Shown here piece after piece: positions 27,141 to 40,854 of a stretch of 64,000 nucleotides of DNA (position 1 is its first letter; every line of letters starts with the position of its first letter). The stretch covers positions 291,382-355,381 of the forward strand of contig WBMW01005466.1 of assembly GCA_013396635.1 (NCBI GenBank), read 5' to 3'. A model generated the notes under the pieces. The model had not been told where the DNA came from, searched no databases, and saw only the letters and a program-made list of their open reading frames with translations. This DNA is from Penelope pileata (taxonomy: Eukaryota > Chordata > Aves > Galliformes > Cracidae). The position numbers were made by a program, and so were the translations under genes.

Positions 27141-30041
27141 CAAGTAGTTATCTATGTCGAGAGATGATTCCCAGAATATCCTGGAGATGCTGCCTGCATG
27201 CCTATGAAAAATGCTAGAGAAAAGATAGTATGATGAATTGCCACAAGGACATGAAAAATACGACCGTGTCTGCATTAAATCATTCTACAACATAAGTTGG
27301 TTAATAGGCATCTGAGTAAAGAAGTCAACTACATACTGAGATGACACAAAAAGGTATGGTAACAACGCAAACACACTGAAGCACAGCTCAGAACAAATGT
27401 TACAAAGACACAGAAACTTACTACTGTAAACAGCAATGAAGAAGCAAAAACTGAAACCACGCTAGCTGTATTTTCCTGGAAATGGCATTATCAAAATTAG
27501 AGTATATTGAAAAAGAAGAAGTCTGCATTCGTATTGATCCGTAATGTCAGTCTTTTTACCTAACTTTGAACAGCAAATACAAAATGTCAAACAGGGGCAG
27601 CCCTAACCTTGGATTTTATGCCCATCAGAAATTGACAATCCTTGGTAAAATCTTTCTCTGGCTTAACTTGCTCCTGCACTGAGTATGGACAGCACACACT
27701 AGCAACACTTTTGGCACTGGAGCAGACCTGAACTGGAAGAGGAAGAGAAAACATACATAGGAATATGAAATACAGTGCAACTCCACCAGGAAAACAGTAT
27801 TGGAGTACCCACTGATAAGAAGTCAAAATACAGCTATAATCTCAATAAATTAATAACATTAATAACTCTCAAGTCTGCCTGACATAATAATAAACACTTA
27901 AAGAATTGTGATTTTTTTTCCTTTCAAATACCATAGTGGGAGAGAAGTAAAATGTGTACTAAGGTGTATTCTGATAGACTGAATGAATAAGTGTACATGG
28001 TTTTATTTCTTCATAGTATTAATATAAAAAGTAGATAAAACAAAAATCTAGACAAGTAGAGCAGTCCCTGTGGTTCAATACTCATGCTTTCTGCTGATTC
28101 AGTGAATTACTCTGTACAACTGCAGATTGTGAATAATCAGTGAAGTCTGAAAAAGCATACATGACCAACACAGTTCCATAGAGATACACATATTTCTTTA
28201 GAAAGAGAAGTGAACAAGTACATTAACTGGTGCTTACACTCAAAGACACTGGAAGAATAATTTTGATAAACAGACCATTGTGTGTCCTGCAAATGCTATA
28301 GTAAAACAAAGTCTCCAGAAGTTACTTCTTTTACAGCATTTCGAAAATGTTAATAAAATCTTACAAAATCAAATATTTTCCACCATGAATTTTGTACGAT
28401 TCATTAAAAAGAGGGTTTTTTTACAACCTCATGATCAACGTAGAGCTAAAAGACTTGAGACAAATCTTTGGTAGAGGCTTTGACAGAGTTTTACTCATAT
28501 ACAGATGGCTCTGTGACTTTATCCATATAAAACCCTGAATGAAAAATTTAATGTTTCACAGAAAAAAAAAAAAATCTTTGCTATTTTGAATACTGATAGC
28601 AGTCTAGTCCTCTGTCATTGTCAAAGAAAATAAGATTGTTCTGTACAGGTCTTCAATTAAAATTATTCATAACTGCAACACTGAACTAGAAAACTGTGCT
28701 TTCTGGGGGACAAAAAAAAAAAAAGAAAAAAAGGAAGGAGATCTTCCAATATTCTTACTCAGAAGATGAATCCCACAATTATAAAATGAGAGCTTGAGAT
28801 CACTTGAGATTAACTCTACAGATTCTGTAAAAGCAAATACATAGTTTTTATTTCTAATTAAATTCTAGTCATGCTGTACATGTTATTCTATCACCTGATT
28901 TTTCCTGTTAAGCTATTCCTGTACTTCTGAAATGATTTTAGTCCCACACATGAATATTCCTCACTGCCGGACTGGCTAATTCTGACTTGGCTGGTCAGTG
29001 CACAGCTCCAAAACCATGTCCCAGAGCCCCCAAGGGAGTCTCAGAATGATGATAACCATGTATTTCAAGGGTTCCACATGCAGAAGAGGAATGCAGCTTT
29101 CAGGGAACGATTGCTAGAGGGAATAGTGATGTGATGAGAGTACAACATCCAGAAAGACACATGAACAGCTTCGGGGACAGAATAACTTAGTCTGATACCA
29201 TGGATTATTCAATCTGCACAATTCCATTGCCATTGTAGTTTAAAAAGTATAATTTCTCAGGAGGGGAGAATTAGCTGATTATGATGCTCAGAAATTGTCA
29301 TTCTTTTTCTATTGTAAAAAGCTGCAGTTGGGAAGAGGTGGATGGTGTGATTACTGGTTGAGTTTGATTTATCAACCATTTCTCCAGCTCTCACTGAGGA
29401 ACTGTAGCACCAAATGAGATGAAGTTGTATGGCTGCCAAAACATGCATTTTGAGCTGGCTGAAAGCAAGAGTGGAAGGTGAGAACAGATGCAGAAAGTGG
29501 TGACTCCTCTGTAGCTGGTTTTAGATAATGTTACTTAGTTAAAGCAACTGTGACTTTGCGTCAGTTATCTTCCCTCCTAGAGTTTATGGTTTGGCTGATG
29601 AAATACTCCGTGCCTTGAAGTCCAAGCGCAAGACTGAAAGCAAAAAATTCCTTCATTTAAAATCTAGACAGGTTGAAACACTTTTCTTTTTTTCTTCTAA
29701 TGTTTAAAGATTTATTTGTGATCAAAGTGCCATTACTCTCCATAGTTATGCCACTGCAGGTCAGTTTTGTCTGTCTCTATAGTTACCAAATTATGTCTTC
29801 TGACACCTCCTGTACTTCAGTACTATTTTGGACACGGACTGCATGTGTTAACAACAGAAAAAAAATAAAAAAACAGTGGCTTACAATTCAGAGTGTTGTT
29901 TCTTTTGTAAAATATGGTGCAACATACTCAAGAACTGTCATTGTGAGCACATATAACTTCAGTAAAAACTGCAGGAGTTTTTAAAGTTCCTCCAAAGGAG
30001 CTGCTGCAGATGTACATGGCAGGATATCCACACACATGGGG

Positions 30042-30058
30042 AAAAAAAAAAAAAAAAA
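30042..30058. repeat. Poly-A run
   Basis: Seventeen consecutive A on the plus strand. Similar runs occur at 30885-30902 and, as T, at 39409-39427. No retroposon body was recognised upstream of any of them. Confidence 0.85.
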
Positions 30059-33000
30059 GAGGACAAAGAAAAATGAATCTGTTTTAATTTTATGCCTAGT
30101 TCTTCCTTCTTCAGAGCAAATGGTCAAAAATTGCCAAAGTAAGAACATCTTTGTTATGCTGTCTTAGTCATGTTCTGTGTATGCATCACTGAATGTAAAC
30201 AAACCCTGATTAAAAGAATCATGTTTGGAATTTCAAGAATCACAATTTTTTTAGGAAGCTTTCTGATTTCAGGTTGTGTTGATATCCACATACGAAGAAA
30301 ACTTCAAACCAGGTACTTCAGATTGATGTTTCTTATATGTGAGATTTAAGCAGATCATAACTGTGCATGAAACTGTTCCTTGAAGCAGCATGAAAGACAA
30401 GACCTTTTGCAACTTGACATGCTGATACTAAATGATGATAAAATTCCAGAAGTCTATTAAATGTGACCAAAATTCCTAGTCTGAAAATCTACCTTTGGTG
30501 ATGAGAAAGGGCTGTTAGTCACAACAGCCATCATCGTGTAGAAGCTGATGGAAGCTCCCTTCTGGATTATGGATGGCATATTCACAATATTTCCCCATTC
30601 TCTTCAGGTAAATGTATTCTATCCATGCACCTGTTGGAGACAGTAGAAAATTCCAGAGTATTGCTATGTGTATATGCCTTAATGTCCAGTGAATCAGAAT
30701 AATGATACAGTAGTGTCTTGGACTTCAGTGATTTTTTCAGTGATTCTTTCAGAACTGCAGCTCATTTAAAATACATTTCAGCACGCTGCAAATTCCTGAA
30801 CTGGTTAGGAATTTAGCTTTCCACAAGGATGAAATTAATTAGGAACCTATTTTTTGTAGATCTATAGTGTAACACCAGTGAAGTAAAAAAAAAAAAAAAA
30901 AACTTGAAGAAAAGAACATTGTTGCTTTGATTTTCTGTTCATCTGCAGACACAGCAGCTACTTTTAAAGAACTCACACTGAAAACTGTAGCAGATTCTAT
31001 GCAGGTTGTTAACAGCATGTATTATCTCAGAAAAGATGTATTGTTGCTAGCTTCATAAAAAATTTTGGAAATTATGAATTGGTATTTCACTGATTCATGC
31101 CAGTATTTCTTTCAAACTTAAGTTGTTAAGTAATGAGATGAGACAGGATATCCAATACACCAAAACCACATAGTAAGACATTAAATAAATAAAAAAAAAA
31201 AACTTCTTCACTTGGCTGGATTTTCTTTGGAGTATGAAGGAAAAATAATAGAGAAAATAAGACAATCAGCTATTCAAGATTATTTTCACTAAAGATGTAA
31301 ATCACAAGAAAGAAATGGTTGATGATTATTAATGGCAAAAATTTTACCATCATATGGTAAAAACTTGGAGAGCAAAACATGCATTAGTGTTGGCCACAAA
31401 AATAACAATAACAACCACAAACGAGTGTGTAAAAGGATAACAGAAATATTACATCTGTAATAATTATACATATACTTTGTAATTAGAAATTCTGATTCAC
31501 TGAGAAATAATACTGTACTCAGTGGTTTTATTCCTCAGAATTTTGCTGATCTGAATCTACCTCAGCTATGATGCCATTAACATAAGTGACTCAGATGAAT
31601 TCTGGCCAGCAAAATTCTCAGGAATGAGACCATTAAGTCACAACAGTCTTATTCAATACAAAAAAACCCTGAAAAAACTGCCACTAAAAATAATGGTTTT
31701 ACTACACAATTATGTTTTACATTAGGCAATGACATCTTCTAATTTGATTCTTTGGATAAATGAAAATGACATATACGTGATTATAGGTCAGCTTTGTAAA
31801 TCTTTAAAATGACTGAGAAATGTTTCCAGCTTCAGTGCAAATTAATCACAAGGTCTTACAGAAAAGGATGCACAAAAGATTTGAAGCTGAAAATGTATCA
31901 ACATGGTATCTAGCACTGTTTAGACTTAAAATACTGTGATTTGCCAAAATTTATTCTTCAGCTATTAGTTGACCTCTATGCATTTAAACAAAAATTACCA
32001 CTATTGAATATATAAGGTCTAATTAGCAATGAGTATGTTTATTCCAACAAGGAACTTCAACCTGGCCCTGCTTTTATTCATGCATATTCAAATCTTAAGT
32101 GAATATTACTTCATTTGTAGAAATAATTAGTATTGTTAAAATGATACCACTGCGCTACACTGAACTGCCCATACAGAGCTCTCCTTATGAGTCAGAAAAC
32201 AGTGTGGGATTATGCATACATCAAGCACTAGGATCCCAGCTTTCCTACAGGCAGGAACTGTAGCCCAGTGAACATGATTTTACTCATACTAGTAAAGGTT
32301 CTGTATTGATACAGCAGTGCAGATCCCTCTCAGGACTTGCCAGGCTTTGCCTTGGTATGGGGTCATTTCAGTTTGTTTTAAGAATACTAGTTGTTAGGTA
32401 ACTACCTACCTGAATTTGTTTCTGCTTAGCTCTGAGCACCTTGTATGGCAAACGTCTAACTGACAAACATTTCCTCTTTATCACAATAGGGATCAGATGT
32501 GGTGGTTCTGTAACTTTACTAACTAACCAGTGAAAATAGTCAAAACAGGAAACCAATGAAAAAAAGAAAAGCTTGTAAACTGTCCGCAATACAAAATAGA
32601 TGAAAGTAACTTCAACTAGACTGAGGAAGGGAAGGAACCGTGATGTTAGGTTTCATTTAAATAATCCTAAACCATTTTTACATTTCACTGAAGAAGAATT
32701 TAGGAAGCTAATGAATTGCAAACCCTTCTCAATTTTTTATTTTTTATTGAGGAAAACTAGCAGTGTCAACCACAGGTCTCAGGGGAGCACTGGAAGGGTG
32801 ATTATAATAATGCAAAGAAAACTAGGAAGCTTTTGTATAACAATTTTAACTGTAACATTAATTATTTTTCCTGTAATTGTTTGATGACTTGGATTAAATT
32901 GCTGGTACTGTACTGGGTTTGTTCAATAGTTGTATGCAGCTTGGGATTCTTTCCAGTTTTCTATAAAGGTGATGTATCTTTCATTAAAATGACTATGGCT

Positions 33001-33907
33001 AGACAGCAGATAGGAAGTCTGTCTGGAAACTGGGATGAGGTGGAGCCCTGCAGGGGTATACAAGCAACAAGGCTTCCTTAGGGAAAGGAAAGACACAGAA
33101 AACCAGAAATGCATAACTTGAGTGATGAGGGGCAGGGGATTTGTCTTCAGCAGGACACTGATCCAAATGTCAGACCTCAAAGATCAAAAAGTCTTTGCTC
33201 ACAGAACCAGAGAAGTCTGTAGGGCTTTTCGCTACTCAAGAAACAATAGGAAATTATTGAAGCAGCAGGAAAAAATGAGAAAAGGAGCTAACTTGGACAG
33301 ATCTGAAAGGACAGAGAAATATTTGTTTTCAAGTTATCTTGCTTGATTATTATCATTCAAGTTTCCCTATTTATAATTCTAAATTTACTTGCATGTACAG
33401 ATATAAATAAAAGATTATGCTGTAAAAGTTGATTGATTTGGGTGAAATCTATTACGGAAAATCCTGCTACTACTAGAGTTTGAAACAAGCTGGCCAGCAG
33501 AGATTGCAACATGGCAACACAAAAAATCACTCTGCAATGGAAAGTATCACCCCGAGAAACCAAGCCCAGCATCAATCTACAGTTTATTTTCAGTTAGCTT
33601 ATAGCTTTTCCTAGAGAACTGCATGAGTCAGGAAACTCAAGGAATATATATTATTGAATGAAATTATCAGGAGCTGTGCATAGTACGTTGCTGAAGAAAC
33701 AGACCAGTAACTGAAGAGACTATGTGGATGAATTAATTCAAAGTTATAGCTCTAGGGTACCCAAGTGCACAGGCAAATTTGATAGGGTGAGAGGGAAGCC
33801 TGGAAGGAGGTAATCAAGTTTCTGGGTATGGAAGGAGAGAAACAGTATGCAAAGTGGATCATTAAGTCTTTCACTGAAGCAAGAGACTCTGGAGGGTAGT
33901 GCACAGG

Positions 33908-34797
33908 TGTATTGGCTTTACGTGGCAGTGTTATGACAGCCAGGCTGCTGCATGTGGGGAGGCCAGGGCTGCCCCATGCTGGACACAGCTGCTCCAACAG
34001 CACCAGCACAGGGCAGGACTGGGCCTAGCAGCCACCCTGGGTTGCCTCGGTGAGAGCCTGGGGAAGGGAGGGCAAATAGCACATGGCAGGGAGGGGTGAG
34101 GGGAGTGGGGTGAGGAATGGCCCTGCAGGCACCCAGGGGAGAGCAGGAGGGGGCAGGAGCAGAGACACCTCTGTTGCCTGTGGAGGGACTGCAATGGAGC
34201 GGATATCCACCATGCTGCAGCAGGTGGATGTGCCCTGAAGGAAGATGCAGCCCATGGAGAGCATACACTGGGGCATGCCCCCAGCCAGACTTGCAGCCCA
34301 CGGGGGACCCTGCCAGACCAGCCCATTCCTGAAGGACTGCACTCCCTGGAGAGAACCCCCGCTGGAGCACTTTGTGAAGAACTGTAGCCCATGGGGCACT
34401 CCACACTGGAGCAAGGGAAAAGAGTGAGGAAGGAGCATCAAAGACAAAGACAGACCACAGCCGTCATTCCCATGCAAGGCTCAGGAGGGTGTGTGGGGAA
34501 GACCGAACAGTCAGTGAGGAAAAGAATGAAGATGAACCTGAAAAGAACCGCGTGGGGGGAGCTCTTATAGTTTTATCTTTGTTTCTCATTATCATACTAT
34601 ATTCTTAACTGACAATAAATGAAATGAATTTTACTCAAGTTTAGTCTCCTTTGCCTGTGATGGCAGTTGGTAAGTTACCTCTCTGTCTTCATCTCAGCCC
34701 AGGAGCTTTCCCATCTTGTTTTCTCCCCCTGTTCTGTTGAGGAAGGAGTGAGAGAGCAGCAGAGTGGGCAAGTGGGAGCCAAGGTCAACCCACCACA
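33908..34797 (+). mobile_element. Solo LTR of an avian endogenous retrovirus
   Basis: A GC-rich island of 890 bp in AT-rich DNA. It starts TGTATTGGCTTTACGTGGCA and ends AAGGTCAACCCACCACA, ends I recognise from a common avian LTR family. Degenerate internal repeats built on gcagcccatgg recur (34246, 34292, 34382), as is usual in that family. AATAAA is at 34614-34619, followed by the typical tail (gatggcagttggtaagttac). Only one LTR and no gag, pol or env is present, so it is a solo LTR. No clear target duplication is visible. Four overlapping open frames inside are by-products of its composition. It is antisense to NCAM2. Confidence 0.85.
34614..34619 (+). promoter_or_regulatory. Polyadenylation signal of the LTR
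   Basis: AATAAA in the R-region position of the solo LTR, followed by T-rich sequence. It could terminate antisense transcripts, but nothing shows that it is used. Confidence 0.5.
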
Positions 34798-35347
34798 GCT
34801 GGCTTTAGAGGAGGCTGTCAGCAGTTAATGGCCTCTTGGTGAGTTGTTAGTAGGGGTAAGAGTTTTCTTTTTGTTTATGTGTACAGCTGCTAGTTCCCAA
34901 AGTCATATCCAAGAAACACAGTTAACAATAAAATTGTCAAAAAACACTTTTTTTGAGGATATCTCATGAACAAAAACATTCATGTTATTTAATATTTGGG
35001 CATTTGCTACAAGTGACTAGTTTTCAGTGTTTTGTGATTACACAATTTCATTTTAACAAATAAACTAAAAGTAATCAAGGCAATAGGACTACTCTGTTTG
35101 TATAAAAAAGCACATTTTCATACAGTATTAGTAACCATTCTTTTTAACATAATTAGGACATATATGCTAAATACAGTGACCTGAGGGCATAAGAATTTTC
35201 AATAAATATCCATGAAACTTTAAGAGTTCTTAGAGATCTTCATTTTAAACACCTACAGTATTGCTTTTGGGTGAGATAGTGGTATTTTTATCTGAATAAA
35301 GCCTTACTATAGTTTTGGTATTGCTTGAATCACTTTGAATCCATGAT

Positions 35348-35380
35348 AAAACAAAACAAAACAAAACAAACAAACAAAAC
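35348..35380. repeat. (AAAAC)n microsatellite
   Basis: Tandem AAAAC units grading into AAAC. A simple repeat. Confidence 0.9.
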
Positions 35381-37365
35381 CTCCAAAACATAAGGGAGCA
35401 CTGATACCCATGGCCTAAATAATATTCATACTGTAAACGTGCTTTTTCTTCTTTTTTTTTTTGTTTCATTTAAAAGTTCTAAAGTCACTGCAATTTCTAA
35501 TGAGATTCTGCACTCATTCTCACATTTTCTAAATTAAAATAAAATTTATCAGTCAACAGGATGTAACTTCAACTTGGGTTTCTGAAATATGCTGGTAAAA
35601 TGGTATTTATTCCATTTAGAACTCTAAATATTCACAAAATGGAATTTTTATTGCCAATTTCTGCATTAAGTAACTAGTGTTGTATGCTATTTTAAGAAAA
35701 GGAACATTTATAGAATACTATATTAATTCAATTCATTTTTACCAAGTAATATAACCCTGAGGGATTTAATATTATGTATCAGCTATCTACAAGGTATGCT
35801 AAACCACATTAGATGTTCAGCTTACAGTAAGATAAAGATTACAAATAATTAATTGAACATTGACACCAATGTCACAACTTGATTTGTGTGAGCAGAAATT
35901 TATAAAAAGTAAAGACCAAAAAAATCTTATTGTTCATACCATTATAGTCCATGCATAGATGGGAAGTGCTGTTTTGACCATGGATCAGAGCTCAGATAAA
36001 TAGTTCAGTTAGGCAGTCCTAAGAAACATTATTAGCTGAATTTCAGAGGCTGCCAGTAAGGGTAGGACAAGCAGTCCTCACTTTTTCCATTGGAAAGAAA
36101 TGAGACTTTTGCACTGTGCTTTAGGTTAAGTTGCACAGTCTTTCAACTACCACAGATGGCAGACATACACCTGTCCATCAGCGTTATCACGTTAAGCCAA
36201 AATAACTTGACCGTGTTTGAAATCTTAGAATTGGTATTAATAGAAAAATAGTATTTGAGTGGATGCACAAAGGGAGATTATATAGTGAAAATGTGATAGG
36301 AAAGTAAGTTTCTTAACAGCATACTGAGGACATTAATAAATTATTAAGACCTAATTATTACACAATTTAGATAGTTTGTTAAAAGAAAACGATCAGTAGG
36401 CTGCAAAATAGAATATGGGACCCTTGCTTTCATATCCTGTTTTTGTCAGAAGTCCAAACGCAAATTATTTCATTTTCTCCTAATATGCAAGGACATTCAA
36501 ACTGCTTTTCATATCAGAAGAACTGATGACAAGGTAGAGAAAAATACATTTTTCCAGCATGCCACTGCTGGTTGCGCCATAGTCTGTATTTCCCATTTCC
36601 TGTGAGTTTCCACTCTATCTGAAAGATTTATCATTTCCCAATTCTCTGGAGAATGTCTTATTGTACCTGTGAACACCACCAACCGAGGTCAGTTTATAAT
36701 ATGTAGCTGTGGTGCTTAATGTATCATAGTTTTACCTATATCACCAAACAAGTAACAGCTATTTACACAGCATATAATACAACTGACAATTAGAAGCTCA
36801 TGAAACAATCTTTTGTGTAGCAAAGCAATGAATGAATATCGAACTCCAAGTTGCACTGGTACCATAATAAATGCTGGTCCATAAGAAGTTCCCCAATAAT
36901 CTTCATCAGTGTAACAGACGGATTATTATCACTGATGACTAAATGGAAAAAGCTAATATTGGCTGCCATTTTGAAGCTTGTATGGCTGTATTTCAGCCAG
37001 TAAATGCAACACCACAACCCACAGAAAGTACCCACAAATATCTACTTGCTGCACAGTTAGTACATAAGGAAATGGATTAAAAATGGGAGACAATTTTTAA
37101 GTTTGAAATATAGATTAGGTAGAAATAGGATCATCCATTTACAGAATAAAAGCTCTATACTTAAGTTTAGATTTCATATCCAACAATTGATTAAATTACC
37201 AATGTTCTATTTTCCCTAGTTTGTTTAAGCTTTTAGTATAGAAGAGGTATTGAAATTTGCATTTTTGTTCGTAGCTTTTCATCATTTTTAAAGAATGCAA
37301 ACAGCAACAACTTTTCCTACTTAATGCTGTCCCCTATACAAAGTTTAACTGAAAGGAAAAAGTTG

Positions 37366-37510
37366 CAGAATGGTCACAGCACCACAGCTGGAGTTCAAGA
37401 AGCATTTGGACAACGCTCTCAGACACAGGTTTTGACTTTTGGGCAGTCTTGTGTGGAGCCAGGAATTGGACTCGATGATCCTGTTGGGTCCCTTACAACT
37501 TCTGATTCTG
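37366..37510 (+). mobile_element. CR1 retroposon 3'-end fragment
   Basis: The plus strand reads gagttcaagaagcatttggacaa, then a CR1 tail (ggactcgatgatcctgttggg, ccttacaacttctgattctg). Only the last ~145 bp survive, as is normal for 5'-truncated CR1. It is antisense to NCAM2. Confidence 0.85.
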
Positions 37511-40259
37511 AGCTAGTATAAACCAATACAACTATCCATACAATCTGAATATATATATGTGTGTGCATGTATAGTCATTTAGTTCTATTCTATGTAACAG
37601 AACATTCAATTTGTCTTCTAAAAGAGGAGTAAACCTAAAGGTCCTTTGATCACGGGGCTCAAATTTAGTAATGAAGTTGTCAGTATCACCATTAGTCAAC
37701 TCTGCATTAGAGAAGATATTATGGTACATCAAAACAATTTGACTTCAATTTTGGCTTCATTTACATACCACTACTGATATTGTTACCAAAAAGAGGGAGA
37801 AGAACTCAGATGAATGGTTGGATAACTTGCAGATTTTGAAATATCCATACAGTTTACAGCTTTCCTAATGCAATACTTCATCAGCTCACTCAGGAAAACT
37901 TCTTTTTATTTCCTCAGCTGTTTAACTGCACACTATCTTACACCTCCAAAATCAATCGTCCCACTAAACTACTTTCCCAGAACTATACACTTATTTTTAG
38001 CTCCTGAAGAATTTATCCCAATACCATAGATAGTGCGTCTGAACTACGCAGTAAGAAATCACCACAGAAAATACAAAGTAGCCCCAAGGCATGCAGATTT
38101 CAATGCATCTGATGACTGGTTAGAGTATACTACAGAGCGCTCATATGTGCTCCATACTTTGCATATGCCAGAGGATATAAATCTGTATAGCTCCAACAGC
38201 ACTAATTACCTAACATTTAAGCCAACCTCATGCTTTCTTGTCACTCCCAAGTCCATGTATTTACTTATTCCTTCCAGCCAAGACATTATTGCTCTTCCAC
38301 TTCATACCCTTAACATGTGATGCCCATTATGGTTCATTCGGGAAAAAAAAAAATAGAATCCCCATGAATGTCTGTTTATTTCTGTGCAATTAGAATGACT
38401 GTAGTTGTGGCCATCAGCTGTGCCTGCATCTCAGCTACCTACCCAGTGCCCAGTTGCCTACCCAGCCAGTGATACCCAGTTGAGCTGTTTGCAGTTTCTC
38501 AATTGCACAGTCAGCTGCATTGTGTGAGCCAACTGCAGCAATCTACATAAACTATTCTGTCCTGTAGGCCTGAACTGATATCACAACAGCAAAAATAGTC
38601 TACAGCGTTGTACGTAGAAGCTGCATGTGCAGCATGCATATGAAACAATTTTCTTTAGTAAGGCAAGGGGACTTTCCCCTTACAATCTTCCACCTATTCA
38701 AAAGAGAGAAGTTTCTGAGACTAACTTAAAAAAGCTTGGATTTGTAGAGCTCATAAAAATAAAGAAATCTCCTCAAATTTAAAACACTTTCAACACATCT
38801 ATGTTTTTTCTTTCTGCGCAAGTCATCCAACAAATAAAAAGCTCACCCTTGATGTAAGAGTATAAGAGCTCTCATTACTATTTTGAAATAAAAGCATGCA
38901 ATTTGGTAAGATTTACTCTAATATTGCTTCTGTAACATTGCATCTTTTTGTGAGGCAGTCCAAAAATTTCCAATTCATTTTGTTAATATTTGTGACAGCT
39001 CCAGTGTAGTTAAGAGGCTTGGGTAACAAGCAGAGTTGACATTTCAAAGAGGAAAACAAAACAAACCCCAAATCCTTTGCCTATTGCCTGATCATGACAA
39101 CCATGAAAAACTACGAACTCCAAATAGTTATGATTTATATGCCAATATAAAATGAATTTAAACTTGAAAAAGAATTTAATTGCTGGTCTGGGCTCTGCAA
39201 TACTTAGAAACAATGTCAGAGGAAATTACACAGGGACACATAGCATGAAATATGGAAGGAAGCAGAACTCAAACAATCTCTATAGCCTTCATTATAAAGT
39301 TTAAAATCTAAGATCCTTTTACTTATGGATAAAGGTAAAATAGTGTAAAGTATTTCAAAGACATTTGGTAAACCCGCACCAAGTACATATAAAATAAAGT
39401 ACTATTTCTTTTTTTTTTTTTTTTTTTAACCACTGGCCTTATATAACGAGGCATTATCAGACTTGAGTATTGGATGGTTATTGGACTGTGATCGACATGT
39501 ACTGATTTTTCTTCTTTCATGCATTTCACATGTTTAGATTGTAAATTCTTCAGGGTAAAAATTGCCTTTTTGGATACATGCTGCATACCATGGAGCTACT
39601 GTCTCACATCAAGCCCCATCTGTTATTGTTATTTGTATTCCAAAATAGAGCTTGAAATGGTAATTATGAACAACATTGGTCAGCTTTCATAGTTGTGCTA
39701 CAATTACTTTAGGAAAATACATCACAAAACTCTGCCCTCACACTACTGCAGAAGGCACAGAAATCAATGATGTATTAGAGAATTAGGATATGCTTTCATG
39801 CAGAGATTGGGTAGATGTATGTGTACATGTCCAAAACCCATTTTATAAGTGATTACAGCAAATCAAATCCATTCACTATCCTTCCTTCTGTTCTACAAAA
39901 TGCAACTCTTCTCCTGCCTCCTCTTTTTCCTGGGAAAAGGTCCAGGCCTGCTGGATGCATAGAAGTCTGTAGGATCACACCAATTTAAATCACAGCCAAA
40001 AAGGGCAATGGCCAGTTTGGCACATCAATTACAGGATGTGGAATGCTGAGGAGCTGGGCAAAAGAAGTGCAGAGGCAAGTACATACACTACGCAGAGAGT
40101 TTTGGCTTGACACTGCAACAGCAGATGAAGCTCTACTCTTGGAGTAAATCTCCATTTCAATTTTCAATTCTTTAAGCGTAAGCCAAATGCTTTCTATCAC
40201 ACATAATCATTCATTTACTCAGGCTTACTCGTTCTTATGTAGTTATGAGTTATAAAGCT

Positions 40260-40700
40260 ATAAAAGGATTATAGAGGTCATCTAACGTGGCTGCCTGGAA
40301 AACTTTCCATTTGAACTTGAACAGAGGTCAGAGGAAGCGGAAAGATTTCAAAATTCTATTTCAAATTCTCAATGAAAGAGAGATCACACTGTGTTGTAGA
40401 TTGTTCCAATGACTGACTAAGAAAAAGGAGAGAGGAGAAGGATTCTTCATGTCTAGTCTGAAATCATTGGGCTTCAACTTTCAAATACACAGATCTGATA
40501 TACTGAAAATCCTTTATCAAAGTTATAGTTTTCTTAGAGATAATTATAGACCTCTTACTCATTAACATTCTCTTTCCTTAGCCCAGTAGGGTTATTTCTT
40601 TGATCTATGACTTTGGTGCATATTTTCAATTATTTGCATGCAATCGTTTCAAAACTCAGAAAAGCCTATGTCCTCAGAACTATCATTTAAAATAAAACAT
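40260..40700 (-). mobile_element. Probable ancient CR1-clade fragment
   Basis: The plus strand keeps a weak but ordered series of CR1 3'-region phrases: tatagaggtcatctaacgtgg, ttgttccaatgactg, tgtctagtctgaaatcattg and a segment like tagacctcttactcattaac. The order suggests an old, diverged copy on the minus strand. Boundaries are uncertain. Confidence 0.45.
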
Positions 40701-40828
40701 CATTTTGAATTTGTGAAAGCTAGGAATGATCTCACATTCAGATCTCTTCCTTCTTCAGTGATTGCTCTTAAAACAAGGCTATAATTTAAAATGCACTCAC
40801 CACCTTACTCATTTCCTTAAGAGAGTAT

Positions 40829-40854
40829 TTCTTAGTCCTCAGAAGGACTAAGAA
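40829..40854. repeat. Perfect 11-bp inverted repeat with 4-nt loop
   Basis: The arms at 40829-40839 and 40844-40854 (ttcttagtcct / aggactaagaa) are exact reverse complements around caga. No known role. Confidence 0.85.

Noticed and set aside
33918..34477. Overlapping open frames of 150-162 codons
   Set aside because: They lie in a GC-rich solo LTR, in two or three frames at once, which reflects base composition and not coding.
36790..37035. 81-codon minus-strand frame that looked vaguely transposase-like
   Set aside because: I could not match any motif, and no terminal repeats are visible nearby.
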